A DNA stretch of 64,000 nt, taken from positions 4,141,001 to 4,205,000 of the forward strand of contig NZ_OOHJ01000018.1 in assembly GCF_900323885.1 (NCBI RefSeq), in the 5' to 3' direction. This document shows positions 23,683 to 30,224 of this stretch, one piece after another (position 1 is the stretch's first letter; the number at the start of each line of letters is the position of its first letter). The stretch comes from [Actinomadura] parvosata subsp. kistnae. GTDB taxonomy: Bacteria > Actinomycetota > Actinomycetes > Streptosporangiales > Streptosporangiaceae. Under the pieces are notes generated by a model. The model made no database searches. It was not told the origin of the DNA and saw nothing but the letters and a program-made list of their open reading frames with translations. A program made the position numbers and the translations under genes.

Positions 23683-23707
23683 GAGTGTGACACCGCAACC
23701 GATGAGA
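23668..23707 (+). repeat. 17-bp direct repeat joining smpB stop to the next start codon
   Basis: CACCGCAACCGATGAGA occurs at 23668-23684, covering the smpB stop, and again at 23691-23707, a 23-bp period. In the second copy the ATG inside CGATGA becomes the likely start codon of the PBP-like gene at 23702. Confidence 0.9.
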
Positions 23708-25558
23708 CGCGCCCGCCGCACCCTCGCCGCGACCGTCACCCTGGCGGTCGCGTGCACCACGCTGACCGGCTGCTTCGAGGAGCCGTCACCGCACGACGCG
23801 GTGCGTGACTTCCTCGTGGGCTGGCAGACCGAGGACTACGACCTGGCCGCCGGCCGCACCGACGGCGACGTGGCGACGGTGCGCAAGGCGCTGGCCGACG
23901 CCAAGCTGGAGCTCGACGCGGCCTCGTTCCGCTTCAAGATCACGAGCATCAGCATGAGCGGCGACGAGTCCAAGGCCGACTTCCACGCCGAGGTCGACCT
24001 GGGGGAGAACAACCCTCTGTGGCAGTACGAAAGCGTGCTGCCGCTGCACCTGGTCGACGGCTCGTGGAAGGTGCGCTGGTCGCCCTCGGTGCTGCACCCG
24101 CAGCTCGAGGAGGGGCAGCGGTTCGCCGTCGACACCGAGCCCAAGCCGCGCCAGCCGGTGGTCGACCGCGACAACGACCCGTTGCAGAGCGACACCGTCC
24201 TCTACGTCGCGGGCGTCTACCCCAACCGGCTCGGCGACCGGGCCGAAGAGGTGGTCGCCCAGCTGTCCGAGGTCACCGGCTACGCCCAAGACCGGCTGCT
24301 GAGCCGGGTCAGGTCCTCGCCGCCCGACAAGTTCGTGCAGCTCGTCACGTTCGGGCGCTCGCGTTACCAGTCGATGCAGGCGAAGCTGTCGGCCATCGAC
24401 GGCATCGAGGTGCAGCCGCAGAAGCAGCCCGTCGATCCCGACGCGCCGCGCCAGATCGTCGGCAGCGTCAGCGCGCTCACTCCCGAGACCGAGCAGAAGC
24501 TCGGCGGCCCGCAGCGGGCCGGCGACTCCGTGGGCCGCAACGGCCTGCAGCAGGCCTACCAGAACTACCTGACCGGCTCCACCGCCACCAAGGTCATCAC
24601 CCTCGACCTCAAGACCGGCCGCCAGGTCGCCGAGCTCAAGGCGTGGCCCGGCCGCCAGAACGTCTCGGTCAAGACCACCATCGACCGGGCCATGCAGGCC
24701 GCGGCCGAGCAGGCGGTGGCCGACACCGAGACCAGCGCGCTGGTCGCCGTGCAGCGCGACACCGGCGAGATCCTCGCGGTCAGCACCAAGAACCTGCACC
24801 AGGAGCGCGACGCGCTGGCCGGCAAGTTCCCGGCCGGCACGGCGTTCTCGATCGTGGCCGCCGACGCGCTGCTCAAGAAGGGCGTCAGCGCCAAGCAGAA
24901 ACTGGCCTGCCCGCAGGAGCGCACGGTCGGCGGGGCCAGGTTCGTGCACGCGGGCCAGTCCACGGGCGTCACGACGTCCGCCACCTTCCAGGAGAACTTC
25001 GCCAAGGGCTGCGTGACCGCGCTGGCCTCGCTGGCCCGCCGGGTCACGGCCGACGACCTGGCACGCAGCGCCAAGGCGTTCGGCGTGGGGCTGCCGTGGC
25101 GGCTGCCGCTCAAGTCGTTCAGCGGCGCGCTGCCCGAGCTGTCCAGCGACGCCGACAAGGCCAGGGCCATCGCGGGCCAGAACGTCGAGATGAGCCCGCT
25201 CAGCATGGCCCTGGTGGCCGCGGCGGTGGGCTCGGGCACGTGGCGGCCGCCGGTGCTGGTCACCGAGCCCAGGTCGCCCGACCCGTCCGACGAGGCGAAG
25301 CCGATCGTCCAGCCGGCCCCCGTGCCGATGGACCCGAAGGTGCGCACGACGCTGATGGCCATGATGCGCTCCGGCGCGGCCGGCACGCCCGCCCAGGCGG
25401 GCAAGGGCCGGGTCTACGGCGTCAGGGCGTCGGCGGGCAACCAGCAGGGCTGGTTCGTCGGCTGGCAGGGCGATGTCGCGATCGCCGTCCTGACGAAGAA
25501 CTACGACCCGGCGGCCGTCGCCGGCAGCTTCTTCGCGGGCCTTCGCACCTCTCCGTGA
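23702..25558 (+). CDS. Penicillin-binding-protein-like lipoprotein lacking all catalytic motifs
   Basis: A 618-residue lipoprotein: the signal MRRARRTLAATVTLAVACTTLTGC ends in an LTGC lipobox. An NTF2-like MecA_N domain follows (HDAVRDFLVGWQTEDYDLAA), then a dimerisation region and a transpeptidase-fold C-terminal domain (TTIDRAMQAAAEQAV, LVAVQRDTGEILAVS). The three active-site motifs are changed. SxxK (usually GSTFK) reads GTAFS near residue 380, SxN (usually SCN) reads GCV near 435, and KTG (usually KTGTA) reads RASAG near 575, before GWFVGW. The fold is thus kept but the acyl-serine and its base are gone, so this is probably a pseudoenzyme. It follows ftsEX-smpB directly and may be a scaffold or regulator of wall synthesis. 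GTG 23687 is an alternative start. Confidence 0.85.
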   Translation: MRRARRTLAATVTLAVACTTLTGCFEEPSPHDAVRDFLVGWQTEDYDLAAGRTDGDVATVRKALADAKLELDAASFRFKITSISMSGDESKADFHAEVDLGENNPLWQYESVLPLHLVDGSWKVRWSPSVLHPQLEEGQRFAVDTEPKPRQPVVDRDNDPLQSDTVLYVAGVYPNRLGDRAEEVVAQLSEVTGYAQDRLLSRVRSSPPDKFVQLVTFGRSRYQSMQAKLSAIDGIEVQPQKQPVDPDAPRQIVGSVSALTPETEQKLGGPQRAGDSVGRNGLQQAYQNYLTGSTATKVITLDLKTGRQVAELKAWPGRQNVSVKTTIDRAMQAAAEQAVADTETSALVAVQRDTGEILAVSTKNLHQERDALAGKFPAGTAFSIVAADALLKKGVSAKQKLACPQERTVGGARFVHAGQSTGVTTSATFQENFAKGCVTALASLARRVTADDLARSAKAFGVGLPWRLPLKSFSGALPELSSDADKARAIAGQNVEMSPLSMALVAAAVGSGTWRPPVLVTEPRSPDPSDEAKPIVQPAPVPMDPKVRTTLMAMMRSGAAGTPAQAGKGRVYGVRASAGNQQGWFVGWQGDVAIAVLTKNYDPAAVAGSFFAGLRTSP

Positions 25559-25614
25559 AAATGTCGCGACGCTGAGCAACCATTCGCGGTCCCGGCTGCG
25601 TCTTATCTAATGAC

Positions 25615-25758
25615 TGGGCCCGCTCGGGGGGTTGCGGTTCCAGTCGCCGTGATGAGATCAGGACTTCATCTCGGGGGAAGTCCTGCCGTCCGGACCGGCT
25701 CGACCCTGCCGGTCGGCCCCCGGGAGCGCGTGCCGCTGTGCCACGCTCCCGGGGGTTT
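25615..25758 (+). ncRNA. Structured intergenic segment with a possible pseudoknot and strong terminator-like hairpin
   Basis: Between the PBP-like gene and ssrA the plus strand can form several consecutive structures. GACTGG/CCAGTC closes the first. AGGACTTC (25660-25667) pairs with GAAGTCCT (25677-25684). GACCGGC pairs with GCCGGTC (25693-25714). A 12-bp perfect stem, CCCCCGGGAGCG/CGCTCCCGGGGG (25717-25728 with 25744-25755), is followed by TTT. GAGAT at 25654-25658 can also pair with ATCTC in the loop of the second hairpin, giving an H-type pseudoknot. The segment may be an independent small RNA or an elaborate 3' end of the ftsEX transcript. No known RNA family was recognised with certainty. 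Confidence 0.45.
25717..25758 (+). terminator. Strong GC hairpin followed by TTT
   Basis: A 12-bp perfect stem with a 15-nt loop, ending in GGGGGTTT. It is a good intrinsic-terminator candidate for the ftsE-ftsX-smpB-PBP transcript, about 170 bp downstream of the last stop. Confidence 0.65.
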
Positions 25759-25769
25759 CGCCATGCCGC

Positions 25770-25874
25770 CCGACACCCGGAATTAAGTTGGCGTTGAGGG
25801 TGTTGTCCCATGTACATTCATCAATGCGCGAGCCTCGCCCCCATCTCGGCGAGGGCGTGTTGACAACTGCACAG
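25770..25874 (+). promoter_or_regulatory. Likely ssrA promoter region
   Basis: The 105 bp before the tmRNA are AT-richer than the surroundings. TTGGCG with TACATT, 19 bp apart in the stretch ending near 25816, is a possible sigma-A promoter. It would give a precursor with a 5' leader for RNase P to remove. TTGACA at 25861 is too close to the mature 5' end to serve. Confidence 0.35.
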
Positions 25875-26254
25875 GGGGTGACTGGCTTCGACTTTGACCT
25901 TGCAAGCCAGGTGAAGCGGGCCGAGGACTGCGGACATAACCTCGTTAATCCTGTGACCGCAAACAACAAGTGCCAATTCTAAGAGCACTGTGGCGGCCAG
26001 GGACTCCCTGGCCCTCGCTGCCTAAGTAGCGAAGCCACTGTCAGCCCGGGAGTGCCTTCGGCCCGGTGTCTGGCATCGCCAGAAGGCTCAACCGATCGAC
26101 CCGGCCACGGGGGAGATCGGGAAACCAAACAGTGGCTGAGCCCGTCGGCGACTCGCCTGCGTGATCGCCGGGGCTGAGAAAAGCACAGCAGGCTGCGCCC
26201 GGAGAAGCCCTGACTTGGGGTTGAAGGACGCGGGTTCGATTCCCGCCACCTCCA
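25875..26254 (+). ncRNA. ssrA: Transfer-messenger RNA (tmRNA)
   Basis: A one-piece tmRNA of about 380 nt that rescues stalled ribosomes with SmpB. The 5' end GGGGGTGACTGG pairs with 3' CACCTCC plus discriminator A at 26254, forming the tRNA-like acceptor stem; CCA is not encoded. The T-arm is visible as GGTTCGATTCC. The tag frame starts at GCC 25972 and ends at TAA 26023-26025, giving ANSKSTVAARDSLALAA, which ends in the protease signal ALAA. Gene order smpB-(PBP-like)-ssrA supports the call. The mRNA-like part is followed by pseudoknot-forming sequence. Confidence 0.96.
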
Positions 26255-26261
26255 CGTGAGC

Positions 26262-26306
26262 AAACCGCCTCTGACCTGCCGGACTCCGGCAGGCGGGGGC
26301 GGTTTT
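26262..26306 (+). terminator. Intrinsic terminator of ssrA
   Basis: AAACCGCC (26262-26269) pairs with GGCGGTTT (26298-26305), enclosing an inner stem TGCCGGA/TCCGGCA and ending in TTTT. It begins 8 nt after the tmRNA 3' end. Confidence 0.85.
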
Positions 26307-26450
26307 CGCGTTTACCGGCCGGTTCGCCCCGGGAACCGGGGGTGAACCGTGGGCGAACTTTCAAGATCGGCCACGGGTGGCGCCATGCCCTTCTGCTTGG
26401 ATCTCTTTGGCCGAAACCTGCCATCGAGCATGACCGAAAGCGAGGAGCCC

Positions 26451-26831
26451 ATGGCACCCCCCGACGAGGCCGACTTCCTGGACCGGTTCGCCGAGCTGCG
26501 GGAGGTCGCGGCGGCGGCGAACGGCCTGGTCAAGGTGGAGGTCGACGGGACCAGCGACCTCGTGGGGCTGACCATCGACCCCAGGGCCATGCGGCTGCCG
26601 TCCGAGGAGCTGGCCGCGGCGGTGAAGGAGGCGTTCGGGCGGGCGCGGGCCGCGGCGCAGGAGCGGGCGATGCAGGCCGTGCCCGATGCCCTGCGGCAGG
26701 AGACGCCGGAGCTGACCGCGTTGCTGAAGGACATCGAGGCCGATGCGCGCGGCAACATGAACGAGATCCTGGTCGCGGCCGGCGAGCTGACCGCGCGCCT
26801 GGACCGGCTGATGCGGGACGGCCTGCGGTGA
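26451..26831 (+). CDS. YbaB/EbfC-family nucleoid-associated-like protein
   Basis: A 126-residue protein with the YbaB fold pattern: VKVEVDGTSDLVGLTIDPRAM, then SEELAAAVKEAFGRARAAAQERA. The true YbaB beside recR is a DNA-binding dimer; paralogues like this one often sit beside type VII secretion substrates in actinomycetes and may act as their partners. ATG 26451 was chosen because GAGGAG lies just upstream. Longer in-frame starts to 26349 read through the leader. It is followed by two genes that look like secreted WXG-type proteins. Confidence 0.8.
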   Translation: MAPPDEADFLDRFAELREVAAAANGLVKVEVDGTSDLVGLTIDPRAMRLPSEELAAAVKEAFGRARAAAQERAMQAVPDALRQETPELTALLKDIEADARGNMNEILVAAGELTARLDRLMRDGLR

Positions 26832-26853
26832 TGGGCGCGGCGGGAGGGCGTCG

Positions 26854-27207
26854 ATGAGCGACGGCAGCGCGGGCGGTGGCGGGATCCGGGTCGTGCGTGG
26901 CAGCCGGGCCGTGTCGGCGAGCCGGCTCAAGGAGCAGGCGGACGGCCTGGAGCGGGCGCTGAACGGGGCGCTCGGCCGGGCCGCGGACGCGGGAGGCGCC
27001 GGGGCGGCCCCCGAGCGGCCGGGGGCGGAGTTCGACGTCGAGTTCGCGGGGCTCACCGAGCTGGCGCGCGGCGCGTTCGCGGCCACGGCGGCGACGTTGC
27101 GCGACCACGCCGCGAAGGCCGAGGCGGCGGAGCGGAACTACGCCCACGCCGAGCAGGGCGGCGTCGAGACGGCCGAGCGCGTACGAGCCCGTCTGGAGGA
27201 GCTGTGA
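26854..27207 (+). CDS. Small helical protein, possible type VII secretion target
   Basis: A 117-residue, mostly helical protein. A Gly-rich N-terminus is followed by SRLKEQADGLERALNGALGRAADAGG and a second part, FDVEFAGLTELARGAFAATAATLRDHAAKAEAAERNYAHAEQ. This pattern is like EspC/ESX-excreted or WXG100-type proteins, although no WxG is present. It has a GGGAGG site and overlaps the next gene by four bases (GTGA), so the two products are made together. The function is not established. Confidence 0.6.
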   Translation: MSDGSAGGGGIRVVRGSRAVSASRLKEQADGLERALNGALGRAADAGGAGAAPERPGAEFDVEFAGLTELARGAFAATAATLRDHAAKAEAAERNYAHAEQGGVETAERVRARLEEL

Positions 27208-28307
27208 GCTGGGAACTGCCCTCGGGGCTGCGGGCCGTCCACGGGCTGGTCGCGTCGGACGCCCCCTGGCCGCGCGCCGACGAGACGCGGCGCCTCGACG
27301 GGGCCGGCTCGTGGATGGACCTCGCCGCCGCCACGCAGGGCGGCCGCACGGAGTCGGCCTCGGCCGTCGCCCAGGTACGGGCGTCCGGCAACCACTCCGG
27401 CGACCTGTCCGTCTTCGAGAGCGCCTGGAGCAGCACGGACGCGCGGATGGGCGACGGGGCGCTGGCCAACGCCCTCGTCGGCACCGGGACGACCGCCGTC
27501 GTGGTGCTGCGCACCGTGTGGAAGTACGTCGTCGTCCTCAGCCTCATCGCGCTGCTGCTGTCCATCATCCGGGCCTTCGCGCTGGGGCCCGCGCTGGGCG
27601 CGCTCTTCACCCGGATGCGCGTCATGGGCACGCGCAAGGCGCTCCAGGTCACCCTGGCCCAGATCGAACGCGACATCGCCGGCAACGCCGTCGCCGCCCT
27701 GCGGCTCGCGAAGCGGATGCTGGCCCGCGGCCTCATCGTGCCCGGCCTCCAGACGGCCCTCGTGGTGGCCGACACGCTCGCCCTCGACCCGTTCGACGAC
27801 AACTCACGCGCGCGCGAGGAGGCCGAGCACGTGCTCCGCCGGACGCCCGAGGGGCGGGCGGCGCTCGCGTACGCCAAGGAGCACGGCATCACCACCCTGT
27901 ACCAGAGCGGGCAGAACATCTACGCCTCCGACTACGACCGCGGCCTCAACGTCATCCGCATCGGCGGCGCCGACTGGTCCACCCCGGAGGCCCTGGCGGG
28001 GGAGTTCGTCCGGCAGGTCGAGATCGCCAAGAGCCGCTGGAGCCCCAGCCCGCTCGGCACCTCCCTGGACGAGTACACCGAGGCCCGGAGCCGGGAGGAG
28101 GAGGCGGCCAACCGGGCGGCGTACCGGATGGGGGCGCGGCTCGGCTACGAGCAGGACGCTCGCGCCACCTACGGCGAGAACGACTTCACCTCCTACGGGG
28201 CTGATTCTGGGGACATGTACCGGGAGCATGAGAACGGGCTGGAGCAGGCCATCCTCGACGGCCCCTTCAAGCTCTTCAACGACGGGCCCCTCGACTTCAC
28301 CCGCTGA
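27204..28307 (+). CDS. Membrane-spanning putative type VII substrate with a degenerate metallopeptidase-like C-terminus
   Basis: A 367-residue protein. The first 100 residues resemble a WXG-like helical head (VHGLVASDAPWPRADETRRLDGAGSW). A hydrophobic stretch follows (KYVVVLSLIALLLSIIRAFALGPALGAL), then a long amphipathic helix. The last 170 residues (EHGITTLYQSGQNIYASDYDRGLNVIRIG, EFVRQVEIAKSRW, LDEYTEARSREEEAANRAAYRMGARL) resemble the putative metallopeptidase domain I know as DUF6782. The HExxH position near residue 268 reads RQVEI, so zinc binding is unlikely. It may be an inactive toxin-like effector or a scaffold. The domain assignment is by pattern only. Confidence 0.5.
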   Translation: MSWELPSGLRAVHGLVASDAPWPRADETRRLDGAGSWMDLAAATQGGRTESASAVAQVRASGNHSGDLSVFESAWSSTDARMGDGALANALVGTGTTAVVVLRTVWKYVVVLSLIALLLSIIRAFALGPALGALFTRMRVMGTRKALQVTLAQIERDIAGNAVAALRLAKRMLARGLIVPGLQTALVVADTLALDPFDDNSRAREEAEHVLRRTPEGRAALAYAKEHGITTLYQSGQNIYASDYDRGLNVIRIGGADWSTPEALAGEFVRQVEIAKSRWSPSPLGTSLDEYTEARSREEEAANRAAYRMGARLGYEQDARATYGENDFTSYGADSGDMYREHENGLEQAILDGPFKLFNDGPLDFTR

Positions 28308-28567
28308 CAGCCGCCCCGGCGTCGTCGCCTCACGCTGCGGCCTGCGGCCTCGCGTGGAGCCCCCCGAGCCTCGCGCCCTCCCGCCGAGTTCCGCTGGGTT
28401 GCGGCGGTAGGGGGCGGAGGGGCGGCGCTCTTGCGGGGGACCGGGGCGGCGATGAGCGACTGTTTGTCAGCAGTGAGTAACAGATCTGCCACTCTGTCAC
28501 CAAAGATTGCTCTACGTGTGCTTAGGTGTTGCTTTGACAATCCATGTGTCCTAAGTGGGGTTGAAGC
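28308..28567 (+). promoter_or_regulatory. Intergenic region: GC-rich inverted repeats then promoter-like AT-richer part
   Basis: The first 140 bp contain GCCGCCCC and GGGGCGGC in inverted order and look like a terminator area for the upstream genes. The last 110 bp are AT-richer and hold CTTAGG (28521-28526) and CCTAAG (28550-28555), a spaced inverted repeat around TTGACA. It ends 12 bp before the GTG of the channel-like gene. No CDS is visible in this gap. Confidence 0.45.
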
Positions 28568-29491
28568 GTGTCAAGGTACGACTGGCGTCACTCGGCGTTC
28601 GCGCCTTTGGTGGGGCTGCTGGTGTCCGGGGTGTTGCTGGTGGCCGGGGCGGTGGGCGCGCTCTTGAGGCTGGTGGGGGCGGCGACGGCGCCCGCGGCGG
28701 CCGAGCTGGTGGTGACGCTGGTCATCGCGGTGTTCATCACCACCGTGCTGCGGATCGTCAGGGCCGTGCCGGACATCCGGCGGGAGCGGGCGGCGACGGC
28801 ACGGGCGGTGGCGAACATCGGGTCGGTGAAACCCGGTGAGGACACGCTGGTCGGGCGGCGGCTCAAGCTGTTCAAGGAGGCGGCCGAGGCGGGGAGCGAC
28901 TGCGAGGCCGTGCTGAGCGCCCGTTCGGCTCTCGACGAGAGTGAGATGGCCAACAAGCATCATCTCGATCATGCGCTGATCTGGGCGTTGCCGGTGTTCG
29001 GGTTCATCGGCACGGCGCTGACCATGGCGGCGATGGTGGGGTCGTTCGGGAACGCGCTGGACGGGCGGGGTGATCCGGGTGTGCTGATCGCGGCGCTCAA
29101 GCAGTACGTGCTGCCGGAGCTGGCCTCCGCGTTCGGCGTCACCATGATCGCGCTGTTCCTGAGCGTGCTGGCGTTCGGGGCGATGGCTCTGGTCGAGCGG
29201 GCCGAGCGGGCCAACGTGGGTGCGGCCGACGAGGTGTTCCTGATCTACCTGGCGCGGCTGCCCGGCAAGGAGGCCGCGCCCGGGCTGCAGGGGCTCACCC
29301 GCGAGCTGGCGCAGGTGCAGGGGCTGACCAGGGAGCTGTCGCACATGCAGGGCCTCACGCAGGAGCTGGCGCACTCGCGGGGCAGGACCGAGGAGCTGGT
29401 GAAGGGGCTGGACGCGCTGCGTACCGCCGTGGACCGGCTGGCCGCCGCCGAGAGCCGGCCGCAGAAGTACACGCTGGTGAGGGAGCAGTGA
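28568..29491 (+). CDS. MotA/TolQ/ExbB-like proton channel subunit with repeat coiled-coil tail
   Basis: A 307-residue membrane protein. Two helices lie within residues 11-63 and two more near 135-160 and 185-210. The latter pair carries the ExbB/TolQ-type signature ALPVFGFIGTALTMAAMVGSF and LASAFGVTMIALFLSVLAFGAMALVER, which lines the ion path in this superfamily. Residues 241-280 are four 10-residue repeats, QGLTRELAQV type, forming a cytoplasmic coiled coil. ZorA of the Zorya defence system also combines such a channel with a coiled tail, but that tail is much longer. The GTG start follows AGTGGGG. The gene overlaps the next one (GTGA). Role inferred: an ion-driven motor or signalling channel. 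Confidence 0.7.
   Translation: MSRYDWRHSAFAPLVGLLVSGVLLVAGAVGALLRLVGAATAPAAAELVVTLVIAVFITTVLRIVRAVPDIRRERAATARAVANIGSVKPGEDTLVGRRLKLFKEAAEAGSDCEAVLSARSALDESEMANKHHLDHALIWALPVFGFIGTALTMAAMVGSFGNALDGRGDPGVLIAALKQYVLPELASAFGVTMIALFLSVLAFGAMALVERAERANVGAADEVFLIYLARLPGKEAAPGLQGLTRELAQVQGLTRELSHMQGLTQELAHSRGRTEELVKGLDALRTAVDRLAAAESRPQKYTLVREQ
29288..29407 (+). repeat. Four tandem 30-bp units encoding a 10-residue heptad-like repeat
   Basis: Units starting CAGGGGCTSACC encode QGLTRELAQV, QGLTRELSHM, QGLTQELAHS and RGRTEELVKG. The synonymous codons differ between units, so the protein repeat seems to be selected and not a recent DNA duplication. Confidence 0.8.
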
Positions 29492-30093
29492 GGAGGAGGC
29501 CGCCGCGGTCGTTCGCGCCGCCGCTCGACCTGCGGTTCATCGACCTGTTCATGGCCATCGTGCTCGCGCTGTCGTTCGTGGCCATCATGCTGACGGTGGT
29601 GACGCGGATGTTGCCGACCGAGAGCGCCACGCCGCCCGCGCGGCAGCAGAAGAGCGTGGCCCAGCTCGAACGGCAGCTCGCCGCCGCAGAGCGGGCCAGG
29701 CGGGAGGCGGAGGCGGAGCTGCGGACGACGCGGGAGCAGATCTCCGAGCAGACCGCGTTCGCCCTGCCATGGTGGCTGATCGGCTTCTGCGCGCTGCTGG
29801 GCGTGCTGGCCGTGTTCATGAACTGGCGGGTGCGGCTGTGGAACAAGGGCAGCCTGCCGCCGCTGTGGAGCTGGGGGCTGGTCACGCTCGTGGTGGCGGT
29901 GGTCACGGTGGTGATCAGGTCGCTGAGCGACGGGCAGGGGTACCTGCTGTTGGCCGAGATCCCCTGGTGGGCGGCCGACGTCCTCTGCCTGGGGCTGCTG
30001 CTGGTCGCGCACGTGCTGATCTCGGACATCCGGGACCGGCAGCACACGCTGGGACGCATCAAAGCACAGGGGGTAAATCCTTCGCGTCCGTGA
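29488..30093 (+). CDS. Membrane partner of the channel subunit (ExbD/MotB-position protein)
   Basis: A 201-residue protein. The first helix, IDLFMAIVLALSFVAIMLTVV, begins with an Asp placed like the proton-binding residue of ExbD and MotB. A charged coiled coil follows (QLERQLAAAERARREAEAELRTTREQ), then three more helices near residues 93-112, 128-148 and 155-180. There is no OmpA or other peptidoglycan-binding domain, unlike MotB or ZorB. The start overlaps the channel gene stop (GTGA). It probably forms one complex with the channel protein. The family is otherwise unknown to me. Confidence 0.55.
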   Translation: MRRRPPRSFAPPLDLRFIDLFMAIVLALSFVAIMLTVVTRMLPTESATPPARQQKSVAQLERQLAAAERARREAEAELRTTREQISEQTAFALPWWLIGFCALLGVLAVFMNWRVRLWNKGSLPPLWSWGLVTLVVAVVTVVIRSLSDGQGYLLLAEIPWWAADVLCLGLLLVAHVLISDIRDRQHTLGRIKAQGVNPSRP

Positions 30094-30119
30094 CGAACCC
30101 TCGGTAAGGTCCGGAACCA

Positions 30120-30206
30120 GACTGGCCGCGGGACTCCGGTACGACTTCCGGAAACCGCCTCTGAAAGCGATACTTCGCAGCTCGTGCCCCCATTCCCCGG
30201 CCAGTC
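30120..30206 (+). ncRNA. Candidate Y-RNA-like structured element before the vWA gene
   Basis: GACTGGCCG (30120-30128) and CGGCCAGTC (30198-30206) are exactly complementary and enclose 69 nt. Inside, TCCGG/CCGGA and GCGA/TCGC can form two small hairpins, so the whole resembles a closed multi-branch RNA. CCCCCA (30187-30192) can alternatively pair with TGGGGG (30214-30219), which covers the ribosome site GGGGGAG of the gene at 30225. Y RNAs bound by Ro/TROVE proteins have paired ends and are often encoded beside the protein gene. The same DNA could instead be a 5' regulatory leader. The evidence is base pairing only. Confidence 0.4.
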
Positions 30207-30224
30207 CACGACCTGGGGGAGCCG

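Noticed and set aside
25615..25758. Assignment of the structured segment to 6C RNA
   Set aside because: Only one strand gives C-rich loops, one loop has five rather than six consecutive C, and the terminator points to the opposite strand.
25972..25995. tmRNA tag read as ANNKCQF from GCA at 25959
   Set aside because: That frame stops after seven codons. The frame starting at GCC 25972 gives a 17-residue tag ending in ALAA and UAA, as expected for this family.
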